In this document: positions 24,598 to 36,807 of the stretch, piece by piece
How the letters are laid out: each line of letters starts with the position of its first letter
Position numbering within the stretch: the stretch's first letter is position 1
Assembly (NCBI GenBank): GCA_013399115.1
Contig: VXAA01000911.1
Span: 26,822 to 90,821 of the forward strand
From: Anseranas semipalmata
Taxonomy: Eukaryota; Chordata; Aves; Anseriformes; Anseranatidae
Direction: 5' to 3'
DNA length: 64,000 bases
Translations under genes and position numbers: made by a program
Notes under the pieces: generated by a model
Told to the model about the DNA's origin: nothing
Seen by the model: only the letters and a program-made list of their open reading frames with translations
Databases searched by the model: none

Positions 24598-24669
24598 AAC
24601 TACAAAAACAAACAAGTCTGGATGGCCTAGCTCCTTTCTGGGGTGAAACTCTGCAGGTTGGGTGTTCAG
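24598..24669 (+). other. Candidate 72-nt coding exon
   Basis: A pyrimidine tract (TCTTCTCTTTTCCAG, ending 24,597) is followed by 72 nt and then a donor CAG/GTAGAG at 24,670. An earlier donor CAG/GTTGGG lies at 24,657. With the first two bases completing a codon, the segment is open (LQKQTSLDGLAPFWGETLQ then VGCS) and is phase 1 at both ends, like the candidate at 1772. The other two frames contain stops. I do not recognise the peptide. The acceptor is good and the donor moderate. It could be a cryptic exon. Confidence 0.2.
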
Positions 24670-27508
24670 GTAGAGAATGGATAAGATGAATCAAGGGAGA
24701 GGGGTACCTTATGGCTTTAACCCCTTTCTGTCCTCCACCCAGCCTGGTCCCTGGGGATGCACATGAAAATTACCCAGGTGCCAAACCTTTTTTCCATTCT
24801 GGAAACAATGCTTTTGAAGAGCCCTGTGCTATAATATCCACAAAAACTTGATACATGGACTCTGTGCAGAAGCCAGGTACTCATTGGTAGAGCCATGAAA
24901 ACAAACCCTCAGTAAGAAACTTTCATAATAGCCTCTTGATGCCATTCTTTCAAGGCCAAATGAGTTTTCGCATCTGCTTGCTCATTTCTAAATCTATTGA
25001 TGATAGGCCTGGTGTTCAGCTGATGTAAATTAGCTTAGCACCGCTGAAATTGGGTCAGTGACTGTGTTGATTTATCTCATCTGAGGAGCTGACATAGACT
25101 CTCTGGTTTTCTTGTATTAAACACTTTTCTCATCTCTAGCCATTTTCTTCTGTTCAAGAGCAATGTGAGTATAGAACGGATTTTGATAGTCTGAGTAAAA
25201 GAAAGAGTTGTATGATCTGTCAAAAGTAAATAATGTATAGGCTTATAGAGGATCTAATGATTAGATGTTGGCATATATTCCTGATAGATTATGAATTCTT
25301 ATCCCATTAATGGGTGAACTCTTAGCCTCTGTGATAAAGAGCTTTGATTGACAGAAAAGCAAAATGATGAGATTTATTCTCTTTGCCATGATGATCCTAA
25401 GAAACTAGGGATGTTTAGGTCTGAAAAATCCTTTCACCGAAGTAAATAAAACACCAAATCAATCTACAGTTAGTGCAGGGAATTGCTACAGAGGTGCTGC
25501 TCAAATCTTACCATTTAGAGCAAAACATGCTTGCAGCAGGTAAGACTAATGTAACTGAGTTTGTGTCAATTTCCAAATCTATGAAATATAAGGTCTTGCC
25601 ATATTCTGTTGTTCCAGAAGGGAACAAAGTAGTAATAGCTGTGAAGTTAATGGGAATAGAGAACATAGCTTGGTCATGCATTTAAGGGCAGAGGGAATGG
25701 TGTTGGCCTTAATTCTGCTCCTCCCTTAGTGAGCCATGCTGCTGAGCCAGGATGAACTTCTCCAGGGAGCACCACAAATGTTGGGTTTCTTTCTCCTTCT
25801 GTCGTGGATTGGTGGTTTTAATTGCTTGTGCCAAGTTTTCTCTGCAAACAGGGCCCTTCCTGCTTTTGTGCAATTTTGCTAAAATTTAGTAAGTCCTGAG
25901 TGCTGCATGGAGTTTTATGACTGTGTTGTCAAGGGAGGTTATTGGAAGGTTTTGCATCCATAAGGGATGTATTCTGCGCACTTGGTGTCTGTTGGGGCAT
26001 TTGATTACCTCATATATCCGCTAGATCCTAAAATCCTGAGAGAGGCTCAGAGCACAGCTCCGAAATGCTCACTTTCTGCAGGGCAGTCAATGGGCCACTT
26101 TTCTTTTTCTTGCCAAATAACCAACCCCCGATAGCAGAAAGCAGCATTCCAGAAAGATGCATGAAGTACCTTACTACAACATTTAGCAGTGCTGGCCCAG
26201 ACTTCATAGAGGGGGCTGGCCTTGTGGTAGGCTCCAGACTGCAATTCAGGTGACCTGTGCTTGCTTCCTGGTGTTGCCATTGATTTTCCTGTGACCTTGC
26301 GCAAGGCATATCACCTCCTACTGCCTCAGTGGGCCATCTGCACTGCAGGGACAATGCTGCTGCCTCTTTCATAGTCTTTTGTCCTCAGACGTATTGAATA
26401 TATATTGTTCAGGGGAGAAGGGGTTTTACTATATGTGTGTATAGTACTTAGCGGGCGGGAGCTTAGGACTCCACTGGGATTTTTGGGTACTACAGTAGTA
26501 AAATAATGAATGATATCTTGCACTCTGCTTTCCTCCCACTTTATTGCCATTGCCATCCTGACCCTTTTGCTGTCTATAAAGCTACCATATTGGCTTTGAA
26601 ATAGTATCCTGTAACTGTTAGTCCATGCAACAATTCACAAGAGATAAATAGTTTACGCGACTGATGTGTATTTTACATTTGTATTTCATTACCAGTTACA
26701 GGTACCTTGATTTGGGAATAGTCCCAATCTGTAACTCATTATCTACTAAAGCTGTATTTAAAAAATTAGTTGTGTAGCAAAAAACTTGAAAGAAGATAAA
26801 CCTGACATGCCCTTGAGAAGTTTAAGGTGTTATCTCATGATTAGGAATCATTGTTGAAGCTTTCACAAATTTAGACACATTCTGGCTTGAATGGATATAC
26901 TGGAACAAAACCTTAAATGCTTGTTTAAAAATCTATAATTAGACTTGCTGGGGAATAGTTATAGAGTATATTAGACCAAGTGGCTTTTCAATAATTTTTA
27001 AAGCAAATTCATCTGGTTCTCAGAATTCCTTTCTGCAGATGTGCCAATTGCCATGACCAGCAGGTCTTCAGTGACTCGCAGGAATGTATCATTTTTAAAG
27101 TGATTACAGATTAATTAAACAGAGATTCTTCATCTGATAGAATAGCTGAAATATACATTTGCTTTATTGTAAGTTGGCAATAAAAAGGATATATATGTTC
27201 TCAGTGGCCAAAGGCACTGCAGCATATTGCAGAGGCAGCATGCTGCCCCGTTGACTATTTGGCGGCTTCTTCAGCTCTTCCCTCCATGACTTTGGGGGTA
27301 AGACAGGAGCACAGCATGGCCAGGTATTACCTAGCGTGTCAGAAAGAGGAGGAAAGATCATGGTCACCTTCCAAGAGACAACCATAAATCTTGACTGCAA
27401 TCTTCCATGTTTTTTGGGGGTAGCGACTTTTCTAGTAATGAGGAGCTCGGATGCATCTATTTAATTCCTGGGTCTAAAAGATGAAGCTTTTCTTTCCCTA
27501 ATTAACAC

Positions 27509-27535
27509 GGGGGGGGGGGGGNNNNNNNNNNNNNN
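27509..27535. other. Poly-G run into a 14-N assembly gap
   Basis: Thirteen G (27,509-27,521) run straight into 14 unresolved bases (27,522-27,535), followed by GGGAGGGAGG. The gap is evidently caused by a G homopolymer or G-rich microsatellite that could not be resolved. The true length is unknown. The G-rich strand could form a quadruplex. Confidence 0.97.
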
Positions 27536-29797
27536 GGGAGGGAGGATGCCTTCTGCATGTCTGTGTGTGACTTTCACTGGCAACTTCTCCTTGTCCAACT
27601 GTTTGTAGCTAAAATATGTGCTTGTCGGGGGTGGAGAGCAGAATTGTAAACACATGATGTTCTTCAACATCAAGCAAATCTGTTGCTCTCCTATCCCCCC
27701 CCAATTTTGCATCACAACTGATTTTTCTTTAAAATATAGGAAACAGTTTGAAAATGCCTGTTGTATGCCTGTAAAGGGTAAGCATAACCATAACATCCTG
27801 TGAGCTTACTTAATTCAAGGTCTTTATGGGCCATATTCAGAATGGTGCTTTAGCATGAACTTCGTTATTTTATTTTTATTTTTATTTTTTAAAGTAGATA
27901 TTCCAACTTTCTCCTGGAATTAACAGAGTCTTTGTCAGTACTGATTTAGGTAATTTCAGTAATGAAAAATTGCATGAATTTTTTAAATTGTTGCTCTTTT
28001 CCCTTTTTTTCACCTCTTGTAGGAAGGATTATAAATGTATAGAAAAATGTATGGCTATCCAGGTCAAATAATCCTTCGGCAATGGCTTTTATGTTTTGAA
28101 TCGTACTCTGATATCCATATGTCAGAATTTTGGAGGCTTAACTTTTCTGATCCTGAATGTCACTTCCTTTTTTGACCGCAGGGTGCAATTCTAGCCTTTG
28201 AGGGACAGAAGCAGAGATGGTTTGTAAGTGGAAGACAAACAGCTGTGATGCTGAACAGGGCCATGCACCAGTGTCCTTCTATTTCCAATTTTAATGACTA
28301 GATTTATCCTACAAATTTAACACAATAGCTCTTCAGGGGACGGGATTTTCTGCAACTGTCTGATTAGCAGAATATTTCTAACTTACGCATAGGAAACTTT
28401 AATAGGTGTCAAAAAAAATGTTCCCCCAAAAGTCCTGTTCATTTCACTTCCCTGTCGCTGCCAGAATGTGGTCCTCCCTCAAACTTTCTATATACGTGTG
28501 TGCATATTCACTTTCTAACTGTGTACTGAGACATGCAAAGGCATTGAAGGTAGCTCCACACTGAAAAGCCAGAAGTATTGGTTCTCCATGGCTGGCTTGC
28601 TATTCCTGGAGCATGAAGATCTCCATTTCTGTCAAGTGCTGTGTAACACGCTGCTTACTGTGTTCAGAGATGCCGTCACCCATTCTAATACCAGTGTGCC
28701 ATCAAAAGTGCAGCCTCATGGCAATGCACCCTACCAGTTGCATCAAAAAGGCTCCTTTCATCAAGCCACAATAAGGTGCTGCACATTTCCATTGTGTTTC
28801 CCTTCTTCTTGGCTAAGGAGTTGAGTTAGCTGGACCTCTTCCAAGTCTATTTGAAATCCTGTAGGGAAAGCTGTAGGGATCCCTTGGTGGAAAGCAGGGA
28901 TTTTCCACTACAGTCATGTAGGAGGGACTCCACTAATCTCAGTTCTTACTAGATCTTCTTTTTATTAAGGTCTGAATAAGAAAACCGGCCTTAGGAAGTA
29001 GCTGCATAGTTGTAAGATGTTACTGCACAGTTTGTTTCTCCTAACCTACTACAGTATATCCTTGCCTCAGGCCATACAAAGTGCTGTCAGATTGTCATAG
29101 TATAGTCATGCCAAACAAAACAAAAAAATAAAAGGAAAAAACTTCATTTTGTTCTGGCCTTAAATGATGCAAGATGGCAAAGAAATCTAGTGTAAACCTT
29201 TAGGCAGTCTATTGCAGCCTTTATTGCAGCCCTTGAAAATAATTCACCAATAAAAGCAAATACTGATGAAATGCTCTGTTTCCCTTCAGTGAGCTCTCTG
29301 CATCTTTTAAAGGCAGGTGAAATGACTGGTGGAAACCGGAGTTGTGTATCGTCAAAGGGACACTCTTTATCCTAAAAATGACCCGATTGCCTAATTTTTT
29401 CTTTTCTAGTCAGCTGTTTTCATAAATAGCAGCTTCAAATGTACTTGAAGGGTTTAAAGTGTATCTGTTTTTACATTTTGCACTTCTCATTTCCACTCTG
29501 TAGTTCAAAGATGTGCTGTTTGTGGCTTTGTTTTTGCTTTTTTTTTTTTTTTTTTCCCCTAAATGAATAAAAACCCCAAACCAAGCCATTTTGTTAGGGG
29601 TATGAAAACCTCAGGATCATGTTGCAAACTTGGCAGAGGAATACCTAAAACTTCTGCTGATTTCATTGTTTAGGATGGTACCTATCAAGCCAATGATACC
29701 TTCTTTAAAGTAAGTGTACCCTAGTCCTAAACACACTGCATGGCAAATGTTCTGTTATATGCATGTGTGTATGTGTATATAAATGTACATCCACTAG

Positions 29798-30155
29798 GAA
29801 ATAGAATAGAATAGTTCAGTTGGAAGGGACCTACAAAGATCATCTAGTCCAACTGCCTGACCTCTTCAGGGCTAACCGAATGTTTAAGTATGTTATTGAG
29901 GGCATTATCCAAATGCCTCTTGAGCACTGATGAACACTTTTTTGAAGTGATTTGAACACTTGATGCATGGGGCATCAACCACGTCTCTAGGAAACCTGTT
30001 CCAATGTTTGACCACCCTCACAGTAAAGAAATTTTTCCTAATATCCAGTCTGAACCTCCACTGCCTAGCTTTGTGCAATTTGTGTGTGTCCTATCATTGG
30101 TTACCAGGGAGAAGAGAGCAGCGCCTCCCTAAATGTAAATAAACTATTCACAAGG
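29798..30155 (-). mobile_element. CR1 LINE fragment, minus strand
   Basis: On the plus strand the piece begins with GAATAGAATAG (the inverted 3' tail), then TTGGAAGGGACCTACAAAGA and TCATCTAGTCCAACTGCC, the reverse complement of the CR1 3' end. It continues through GTTCCAATGTTTGACCACCC and CCTAATATCCAGTCTGAACC, which correspond to the end of ORF2. The coding frame is broken. It is the only CR1 here in the opposite orientation, and its tail differs from the others, suggesting an older subfamily. The 5' limit (high coordinate) is approximate. Confidence 0.92.
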
Positions 30156-33100
30156 TCCTTAATTTGCAATGATATCATGTAGCTAACATTCACTGCACCC
30201 TCCTTGGCACATTTACAAGAGAACAAGAAATTAGCAGCTACCTCTCTGACAGTGTTTGAGCTGTGAGCTTTGCCAGTGGCTGCCTTTTGCCCTTGCTCGA
30301 GTGCTCATCTGTGAAGCTGCAGGTGTAGCCTGTGACAAAGTGGGGAGCAGGCACCCAGGACCTGCTTTTGGCGGGGTGCTGTCCTGGGAAAAAGTGGGTA
30401 GGTTTCATGTTTGCTTTCTCCTTTTCATAGGATGGGACCACCTGTAGCTTCATTTCTCCACCAGGCAAGGTGTTGCTTTGAAGACATGCATCATGCAGGT
30501 CATACATCAGTATCATGCTCCAAATTTTGTTTGAAACATTTACATATTGGGTTAAATGCCACCCTCTGTCTTCCCACTACTGAAATTTGCAAGTAGAGGG
30601 TTAAAGAGGATTCCCAGCTGTAGCAAACACCTGTCTGCAGTAAGGAGGACAGGAAATCTTTCCTTACAGTTTGTGTTGAAGGGAAGTCTGGCCCAGTGCA
30701 GAAATAATTTGGAGTATGGCTGTGAGACTGGCAAAATCAAAATGATGGTGTTTATACGCTATATTTTAAAGGAGGGGAAGGACATGTTTTGCACAGTTTC
30801 TTCCTTTCTGCCTGGTGTGGAGCACTGTTTTGCCTCCACAGAAATTAAGGGTTGAAACATCCACCATAGTGGTTGAGGGCTCTGGTTTTCTTGAAAACAA
30901 TCCTGGCTTTTCTCTGAAAAGTGGGAATGGCTGCTGAGCTGCCTGGCTGGAAGTTGGGCTGCCAGGGGCTGTTAGCTGGCTGCATGGAGTTACGGTGGGG
31001 TGGTGGTGGAGGGAGGAAATTTGAGGCTGGAAACGAAACAGTGCTGGGGCTCCCTTCCCCTGAAACCTTTCTTCCCCAACAAGGTTAACCAGCTTGGTAG
31101 CTGAGAGTAAACATTTTCTGAAAACATGACATGACCTTGTTTCTCTGCCTACCCATGAAACTTGCTTTTCTCACTGTTTTGGATGCCTTCAGAAGGCCCT
31201 AGGAGACCTGAGCATATTTGTCTTTAAAGCATTTCAATCCTAACTTCATTTCCTCTGGCAAACAATAGGCTGTGTGGAAGGACGTGCCCAAAAAGCTTGA
31301 GCACTTTTCCTTCTGTCAGTAGCTTCAGCGTGGAGATGTCAGCTCTGTTTCTTAACCCTTCTTAACCCTTGGGAATGGGAGCCTTGTACTGCATGTAGTG
31401 CTGGCTCTGACCTTCATTCATCCATGCAATGCATGGGGTCAGGTGTGCCCACGTCATGAACATGTGTCATGCTTTGTTTATTCAAAGCATGGGCTCCCTG
31501 GACTTCAGCTGGAGTTTTATGTGCACAAAAGTTTTGAAACAGGGATCCTGGGTCCAGAAATCTATAAAAGAGGAATATACAATTACTGGCTGCTTCTGAA
31601 GAGGGTGCACGCCATGGATTTTCTTCATCAGTGAGTGCTCTGTGGGTGGCAAGGATGGAGTCCAGTTCCTCCAAGGCATGCAGCTTCATAGTCTCAGGTC
31701 CCCTTCCCCTTCTTTCAGCTCCCTTCTACCATCATTGCCTGTTCTGCAGCTCAAATACTCACTGTCCTCTCAGCCTGCCTGGTGAGAAGGGACCCACACT
31801 GCAGCAGAACTGGGGCTTGGACTCTGAAAAAGCAGTTATATTTCATTCCTGAAGTGCCTCCTCTCCTCTGTGCATCGCTCTCTGAAGATGCCACAAATGT
31901 GTGGTGTGGTGGTTCTCACCTCAGATTTCTAACAATTCTTTTCTCTCCGGAAGTTCACTCCTATTTCAACTTCTCAGATTCATTCCCATTCGGTGGGGGA
32001 CCAAAACATTAAAAGATGCTATTCATGACTGGAAGGGCATGAGGGATGTCAATGTCTTCTACCTTGAGATAGCTTGGGTCCTCACAGAAAGCTCTTGGAA
32101 ATGTGTGCTTGGAGCAGAAGGAAGTAACATGGAGAAGTGGCATCTGACAGCATGAGAAATAGCCAGCATCCTTCTTACTGGAGCATCCACTTTGGAAAAG
32201 CCAGACCCATGAATTAATTCCCTTTTCTGGGGGCTGGAGCAGACCCAAGAGGAACCAGTATGTCTCCACCGGAGTGTTGCTGAGTGCCCGGCGCCTCCCA
32301 GTGCTCATCTGCCTGGGTCCTGCCAGTTCTGCATGCTGGGCTATGCACACCTCCAAGCCTGGCTGTATTCTGCTGAATAAGCTCTTTCCTTGTGCAGCTG
32401 AGTTTGTTTTCCTGCAGTCGAGCCACTTGTGAGGCTTCCTGCCTCAGGAAATCGGCGGTCAGCCTTCAGGAGATGTTGTCTGCAGGATTCAGAAGTAGCT
32501 TCCAGCCTTCTGGATGGACTCCCTGGCTGGGGTGAATGGTGCAGCCCTGAGCATTGGCTCCCCGACTTCCAGTGGCCAAGCATCACCTCTAGGCATTTTA
32601 CACCATACTCCATTACTTATCCGTGTAAAAAATTTAACAGACACTTTGGGTTTTGGTTTCTGCAAAACCTTATGTTGCCTCTGGCTGACTTCCAGCCACA
32701 ACAGAGGATGGGAAGCCTGGCTGAGGAGTGCCTGCTCTCCCTGCTGTGGTGACTCCTGGGGGGAAGGTGTTTGGGTGTTTTTTTTTTTTTTTTTTTTTGA
32801 TGCAAACGGGCTCCATGCAGCTAAGCAGAGAAGTGTCAGTGCCTCATGTTGAGGCAAAGAGTTGAGTGGGTCTGATTTCTACACAGAGGAGCACAACTCT
32901 GCCATTCTCCTGGTACCAGTAAGTTCTTCCTCCCTGGCAAACAAAATTGCTTCCAGGAATGAAAAGTTGGAGTGGACTTTGGAAGCAAGCCTCTGTTTGG
33001 GGTCCTGTTGCTTTCACTCTTTTCTGCAAATTTTTCAAAGTGGAGGAGGCAGAAAGGGGAGGAACATTTGTAAAATGCTCAGCCCTTCTTCTTAAATAAG

Positions 33101-33884
33101 CACTTTCTGTGTTGTCTCATTTCCAGACTTAGGCATAATGTTGCTATCAAAGCCTCCCCCTTGGCTTTGTCATGCAGTGTAGCATATTTTTGCCCTTAAG
33201 CAACAGAAACAGATGATACGCTGAAGCTAACTATCCTTGTCTTGAAACTGCCAGAGTGGGGCGAGGAGTCCCAGCCACAGTGGGTACATGTCTGGTACAG
33301 GCGCCTTTCTTCTGTTTAATCTGTGCCAGTTGCCAGCTGCCTCTTTTCAAGGCTGAGAGTTCAGCCGAGTAGTCTGTCTTCAACTTGTGCTCCCAAGAAA
33401 ATAATTTTCAAATCTAGGCATTTCTTTAGTTTGGCATACCTGGTGCAACCATATAAATGATCCAAGGAAGGACCACAGGGTTTGTGAGGGTAGATGATAA
33501 TTCAGTGAATGCTCCATTCTGCCTGAGGCAGCTAAATGGGTCACCCGAAGCTAAGTGTCATAAATTATGCATACAGGCTGGAGGTCTTTGGGGTAGCAAC
33601 CTCTCGCTGTTGTTCAGTAGAGAGTAGAAGCTTAATCTGTGAGGACAGCTTCATTGTATGCTGCTATTTATCCCTAGGATAAGCAGACCTCACCTTGATT
33701 TTTTTGACCATAACAAGAACAGCAGGGAGAGGCAGAAGGGGAAATCATTGCATTAGGCAAAAGGAAAGTTGTGCCAGAAGGAGCACCAAGAGCACTCAGC
33801 AATGTTGTCCATTACGCTTCATGACTGCCTATTTGAAATTTTGAGTTACTGGAAAGCTGTCTGTGCTTGTACTTGTAGCCAAGG
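30156..33884. other. Unique non-coding sequence, 3.7 kb
   Basis: Nothing recognisable as a gene. Frames of 90-122 codons around 32.0-32.9 kb on both strands lack domain features. A perfect 9-bp inverted repeat, CATGCTTTG/CAAAGCATG with a 6-nt loop, lies at 31,468-31,491. A 10-bp unit CTTAACCCTT is tandemly doubled near 31,351-31,370. A T-run of about 21 lies at 32,778-32,798. Confidence 0.6.
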
Positions 33885-34710
33885 GTTGATGGACAGGCTG
33901 CAGAAGTGGGCCCAAGAGAACCTAATGAGGTTCAACAAGGCCAAGTGCAAGGTGATGCACTTGGGCTGGGGCAATCCCAGGTACTTATACAGACTGGGAG
34001 AAGCAGAACTCGAGAGCAGCCCTGCGGAGAAGGACTTGGGGGTCCTGCTGGATGAGAAGCTGGACATGAGCCGGCAGAGCGCGCTGGCGGCCCGGAAGGC
34101 CAACTATGTCCTGGGCCGCATTAAAAAAGGGGTGGCCAGCAGGGAGAGGGAGGTGATTGTCCCCCTCTACTCTGCTGTGGTGAGACCCCACCTGGAATAC
34201 TGCGTGCAGGCCTGGGGCCCCCAGCACAAGAAGGATGTGGAGCTCTTGGAACGGGTCCAGAGGAGGGCCACTAAGATGATCAGAGGGCTGGAACACCTCT
34301 CCTATGAAGAAAGGTTGAGGGAACTGGGCTTGTTTAGCTTGGAGAAGAGAAGGCTCCGGGGAGACCTCATTGTGGCCTTCCAGTACTTGAAGGGAGCATA
34401 TAAACAGGAGGGGGAATGCCTGTTTACACATGTTGATAGTGATAGGACAAGGGGGAATGGTTTTCAACTAAGACAGGGGAGATTTAGGTTGGATATTAGG
34501 AGGAAGTTTTTCACTCAGAGGGTGGTGAGGCACTGGAACAGGTTGCCCAGAGAGGTTGTGGCTGCCCCATCCCTGGAGGCATTCAAGGCCAGGCTGGATG
34601 TGGCTCTGGGCAGCCTGCTCTGGTGGTTGGCAACCCTGCCCAGAGCAGGGGGGTTGAAACTAGATGATCTTTAAGGTCCTTTTCAACCCAGGCCATTCTA
34701 TGATTCTATG
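33885..34710 (+). mobile_element. CR1 LINE, 5'-truncated, young copy
   Basis: An 826-bp CR1 insertion with a continuous ORF2 C-terminal frame, the conserved 3' region (TAGATGATCTTTAAGG) and two ATTCTATG octamers at the end. It starts abruptly inside ORF2 near GGTTGATGGACAGGCTGCAG; flanking DNA upstream shows no CR1 similarity. Its unbroken frame and well-kept tail contrast with the decayed 2.4-kb copy, so it is the most recent CR1 insertion in the window. The 5' boundary is approximate to 10 bp. Confidence 0.95.
33886..34674 (+). CDS. CR1 ORF2 C-terminal part (reverse transcriptase-derived, truncated)
   Basis: An uninterrupted frame of about 263 codons within the CR1 copy, ending at TAA (34,672-34,674). 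Upstream codons from the first ATG at 33,769 lie in flanking DNA and are not part of the element. The frame begins just after the RT palm ([19 protein letters not shown]). It keeps the post-catalytic region: [72 protein letters not shown], and the terminal [20 protein letters not shown] block. The endonuclease, the RT fingers and the catalytic aspartate motif are missing, so no active enzyme can be made. No promoter is expected in a 5'-truncated LINE. Confidence 0.85.
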   Translation: MMDRLQKWAQENLMRFNKAKCKVMHLGWGNPRYLYRLGEAELESSPAEKDLGVLLDEKLDMSRQSALAARKANYVLGRIKKGVASREREVIVPLYSAVVRPHLEYCVQAWGPQHKKDVELLERVQRRATKMIRGLEHLSYEERLRELGLFSLEKRRLRGDLIVAFQYLKGAYKQEGECLFTHVDSDRTRGNGFQLRQGRFRLDIRRKFFTQRVVRHWNRLPREVVAAPSLEAFKARLDVALGSLLWWLATLPRAGGLKLDDL

Positions 34711-36492
34711 TTTGCAGAAGACATGCAATCCTGCCCTGATGCCTTCAGTAAGTATAGGGCGCTGGTCAAAAGATTTCCTGCGTGCTGCCAAAAATACCAA
34801 ACCTCTTGATTGCTGTCAAAAACCTGGAGGATTTGCAGCACTTTCAGACTTTTTCACTGTTGAAGTGTTCTACTTAATATCCCCAAAACAACTGTAGATC
34901 TGTATGATTCTGATTGCAGTGCAAGGCTGTCAAACAGTATCTGTCCCCATTTTGTAGTTTTTCCTTTGCTCTCTTTCTAGAAATGCAAGCCTGTTCCTCA
35001 CCTGCCCTCCACTCTAGGCTCTAATTCAAGTCCTGCAGGAAACGCCAGCAGCGTTGCTGCTTTCAGAAAGGCAGATGCATGCTTTGGTTTGACAAGGCTC
35101 GTGCAAATATATCCATCTTCTTCAGGGTTAATAGTGGTTGATTCTTTGATCCAGTCTCCCATCTGGGTACAGCTGTGGTGAATGGACCATACCTGCTCTT
35201 GGCATTACCCTGAGTTCCTCAAGGGGATTCAGAATCCATTGTAAATCCCAGGACAGTTCACTGGCTCTTTCCTTGTATTTTAGCCACTGAGTTTCTTTCA
35301 TCCCTGATGACTAGAGAGACATACCAGCTTCTTTCCATACAGTATCTCTGTTGATATAGTTAGCAATGTGCAAAACAATTTAAGATTATTTACTCTCCTA
35401 AGTGCTATGACTAAAAGAGGGAGCTGACTTGTAAGCATCTTTGAGGATAAGCATAAGAAGTCCTCTGTTACTTGGAAAAAACAAAGCAAAAACAAACAAC
35501 AACAACAAAAAAAGGAGCTGCAAAAACAGTCCAAGAGATATTATTGGTAAAACACTTTTATTTATTTGCTGTGTTGTCTTTTTTTTTCTCTCCCATTTAG
35601 CTGGATGGAATAGTATTTTATGAGCTGTATTAACTGAATCTTGGCTGCAGATTGACTCTGACTTGGAAATGGCTATGAAACACAGAGACGAGCCAAATCA
35701 GGGACCTTACAGTGTAGTGTCTAGAGCTATTGTCAATCTGAAATTCTTGCACCTTGCCAATACGTCGGTTTTGGGTGACTCTCAGGTCACATGGATGCAG
35801 GGCACAAGTCAGGCTGAAGCATGCAGATACTCAGGAAATAGGGGACTGCAGGCATCCTGAGCAGGACTGTAGATTATTATTCACTACCATTTACACAGTG
35901 CTCTGAAAATGATAAGTTCTGTCCAAATGTTCACTTGAACTTTAGCATTTATTAAATCCAACAGAATTTTTTGGGGGGGACTTTATTTTCAAGATGTTGC
36001 AACTGGACAATCCATTTTCACTATGGTTTTCTGTTTTTGTTCATTTAACTATTTAAGGAAATTATGGGGAAAACTTTCTGTTAAGAAAGCAATCTTGCAG
36101 TATGCAACTGGCTGCCTTAATACCCAGCACTGGTTCTCTGTTGTGACTGCAGCATGAAATGCTGTAGATTTTGTTTTCTTTTTGTGGCTGGAATAAACTG
36201 TGTATATATTGAGACCAGGGAGGGTAATTAGAGTTAGATGTAGTTCTTCACTGAACCTTAAAAATTTTGGTTTTGATAAAATAACCTCTAGTTTCCCACT
36301 TTCTGGAGCAGGGTACAGACTGACCAGCAGTTACTGCACTCAGTATGGTAGGAGTAGCAGGCTGAAATCCTCTGGCTTGTGTTACACAGAAGACCTCAGG
36401 CCAGCAGATCCATCAGTCCATTCCAGCCTGGAGATCTGTGAATCTGGCCCAGGATCCAGGAGAACACTGCCCAATGTCAGGCTTTGAAGTAC

Positions 36493-36564
36493 AGGCTCCC
36501 AAATCTCAGACATGCTTAAACCCCTAGCAGCACCTGCTGATGTTGGAAGCTGGTTTGGGAGCCT
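36493..36564. other. 11-bp perfect inverted repeat, 50-nt loop
   Basis: AGGCTCCCAAA (36,493-36,503) pairs perfectly with TTTGGGAGCCT (36,554-36,564). One T-G and one C-G pair extend the stem inward to 13 pairs. The loop contains a smaller hairpin, AGCAG/CTGCT. The overall size (72 nt) is that of a miRNA precursor, but the upper stem is too irregular for a good one. Confidence 0.4.
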
Positions 36565-36786
36565 CAGCACGCCTGAGGATGAAGCTGCTTTGTCCAGGTG
36601 ACTGAAAGTGGTTGACTTCAGGACTGATTTTGGAAATCTCAGCCTATTTTGGGGAGGCCCTAATCTTTCAGGCAGTGCAGCCCTCCAGACTTGTGCTTAA
36701 AACAGTGAAGAGGCTGCCCACCTGATCAAGGTTTGACATACAAGGAACTATATGGTCCTAGCAAATGATAAAAATATGTAAGGAGT

Positions 36787-36807
36787 TTTTGTTTGTTTGT
36801 TTGTTTC
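36787..36807 (+). repeat. (GTTT)n microsatellite
   Basis: A short run of T followed by four GTTT units. Simple repeat; no element body attached. Confidence 0.9.

Larger units (their letters stand above)
22620..29797. other. Unique non-coding sequence, 7.2 kb
   Basis: No recognisable gene. Short frames are unremarkable. A strong polypyrimidine acceptor (about 23,340-23,388) and a candidate 72-nt exon (24,598) are described separately. The poly-G assembly gap at 27.5 kb interrupts the stretch. A T-run occurs at about 29,540-29,555. Confidence 0.6.

Noticed and set aside
25363..25425. Possible C/D-box snoRNA (two ATGATGA motifs followed by CTGA)
   Set aside because: No terminal stem complementarity flanks the boxes and no proper D' box lies between them, so the motif match alone is weak.
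31351..31370. CTTAACCCTT doubled, resembling telomeric TTAGGG/CCCTAA
   Set aside because: The unit does not match the vertebrate telomere repeat, and only two copies exist.
33769..33885. N-terminal extension of the CR1 frame from the first ATG
   Set aside because: This part lies in unique flanking DNA and only happens to be in frame with the LINE sequence.
33985..34467. 160-codon minus-strand frame
   Set aside because: It is the antisense shadow of the CR1 ORF2 segment; its translation has no independent meaning.
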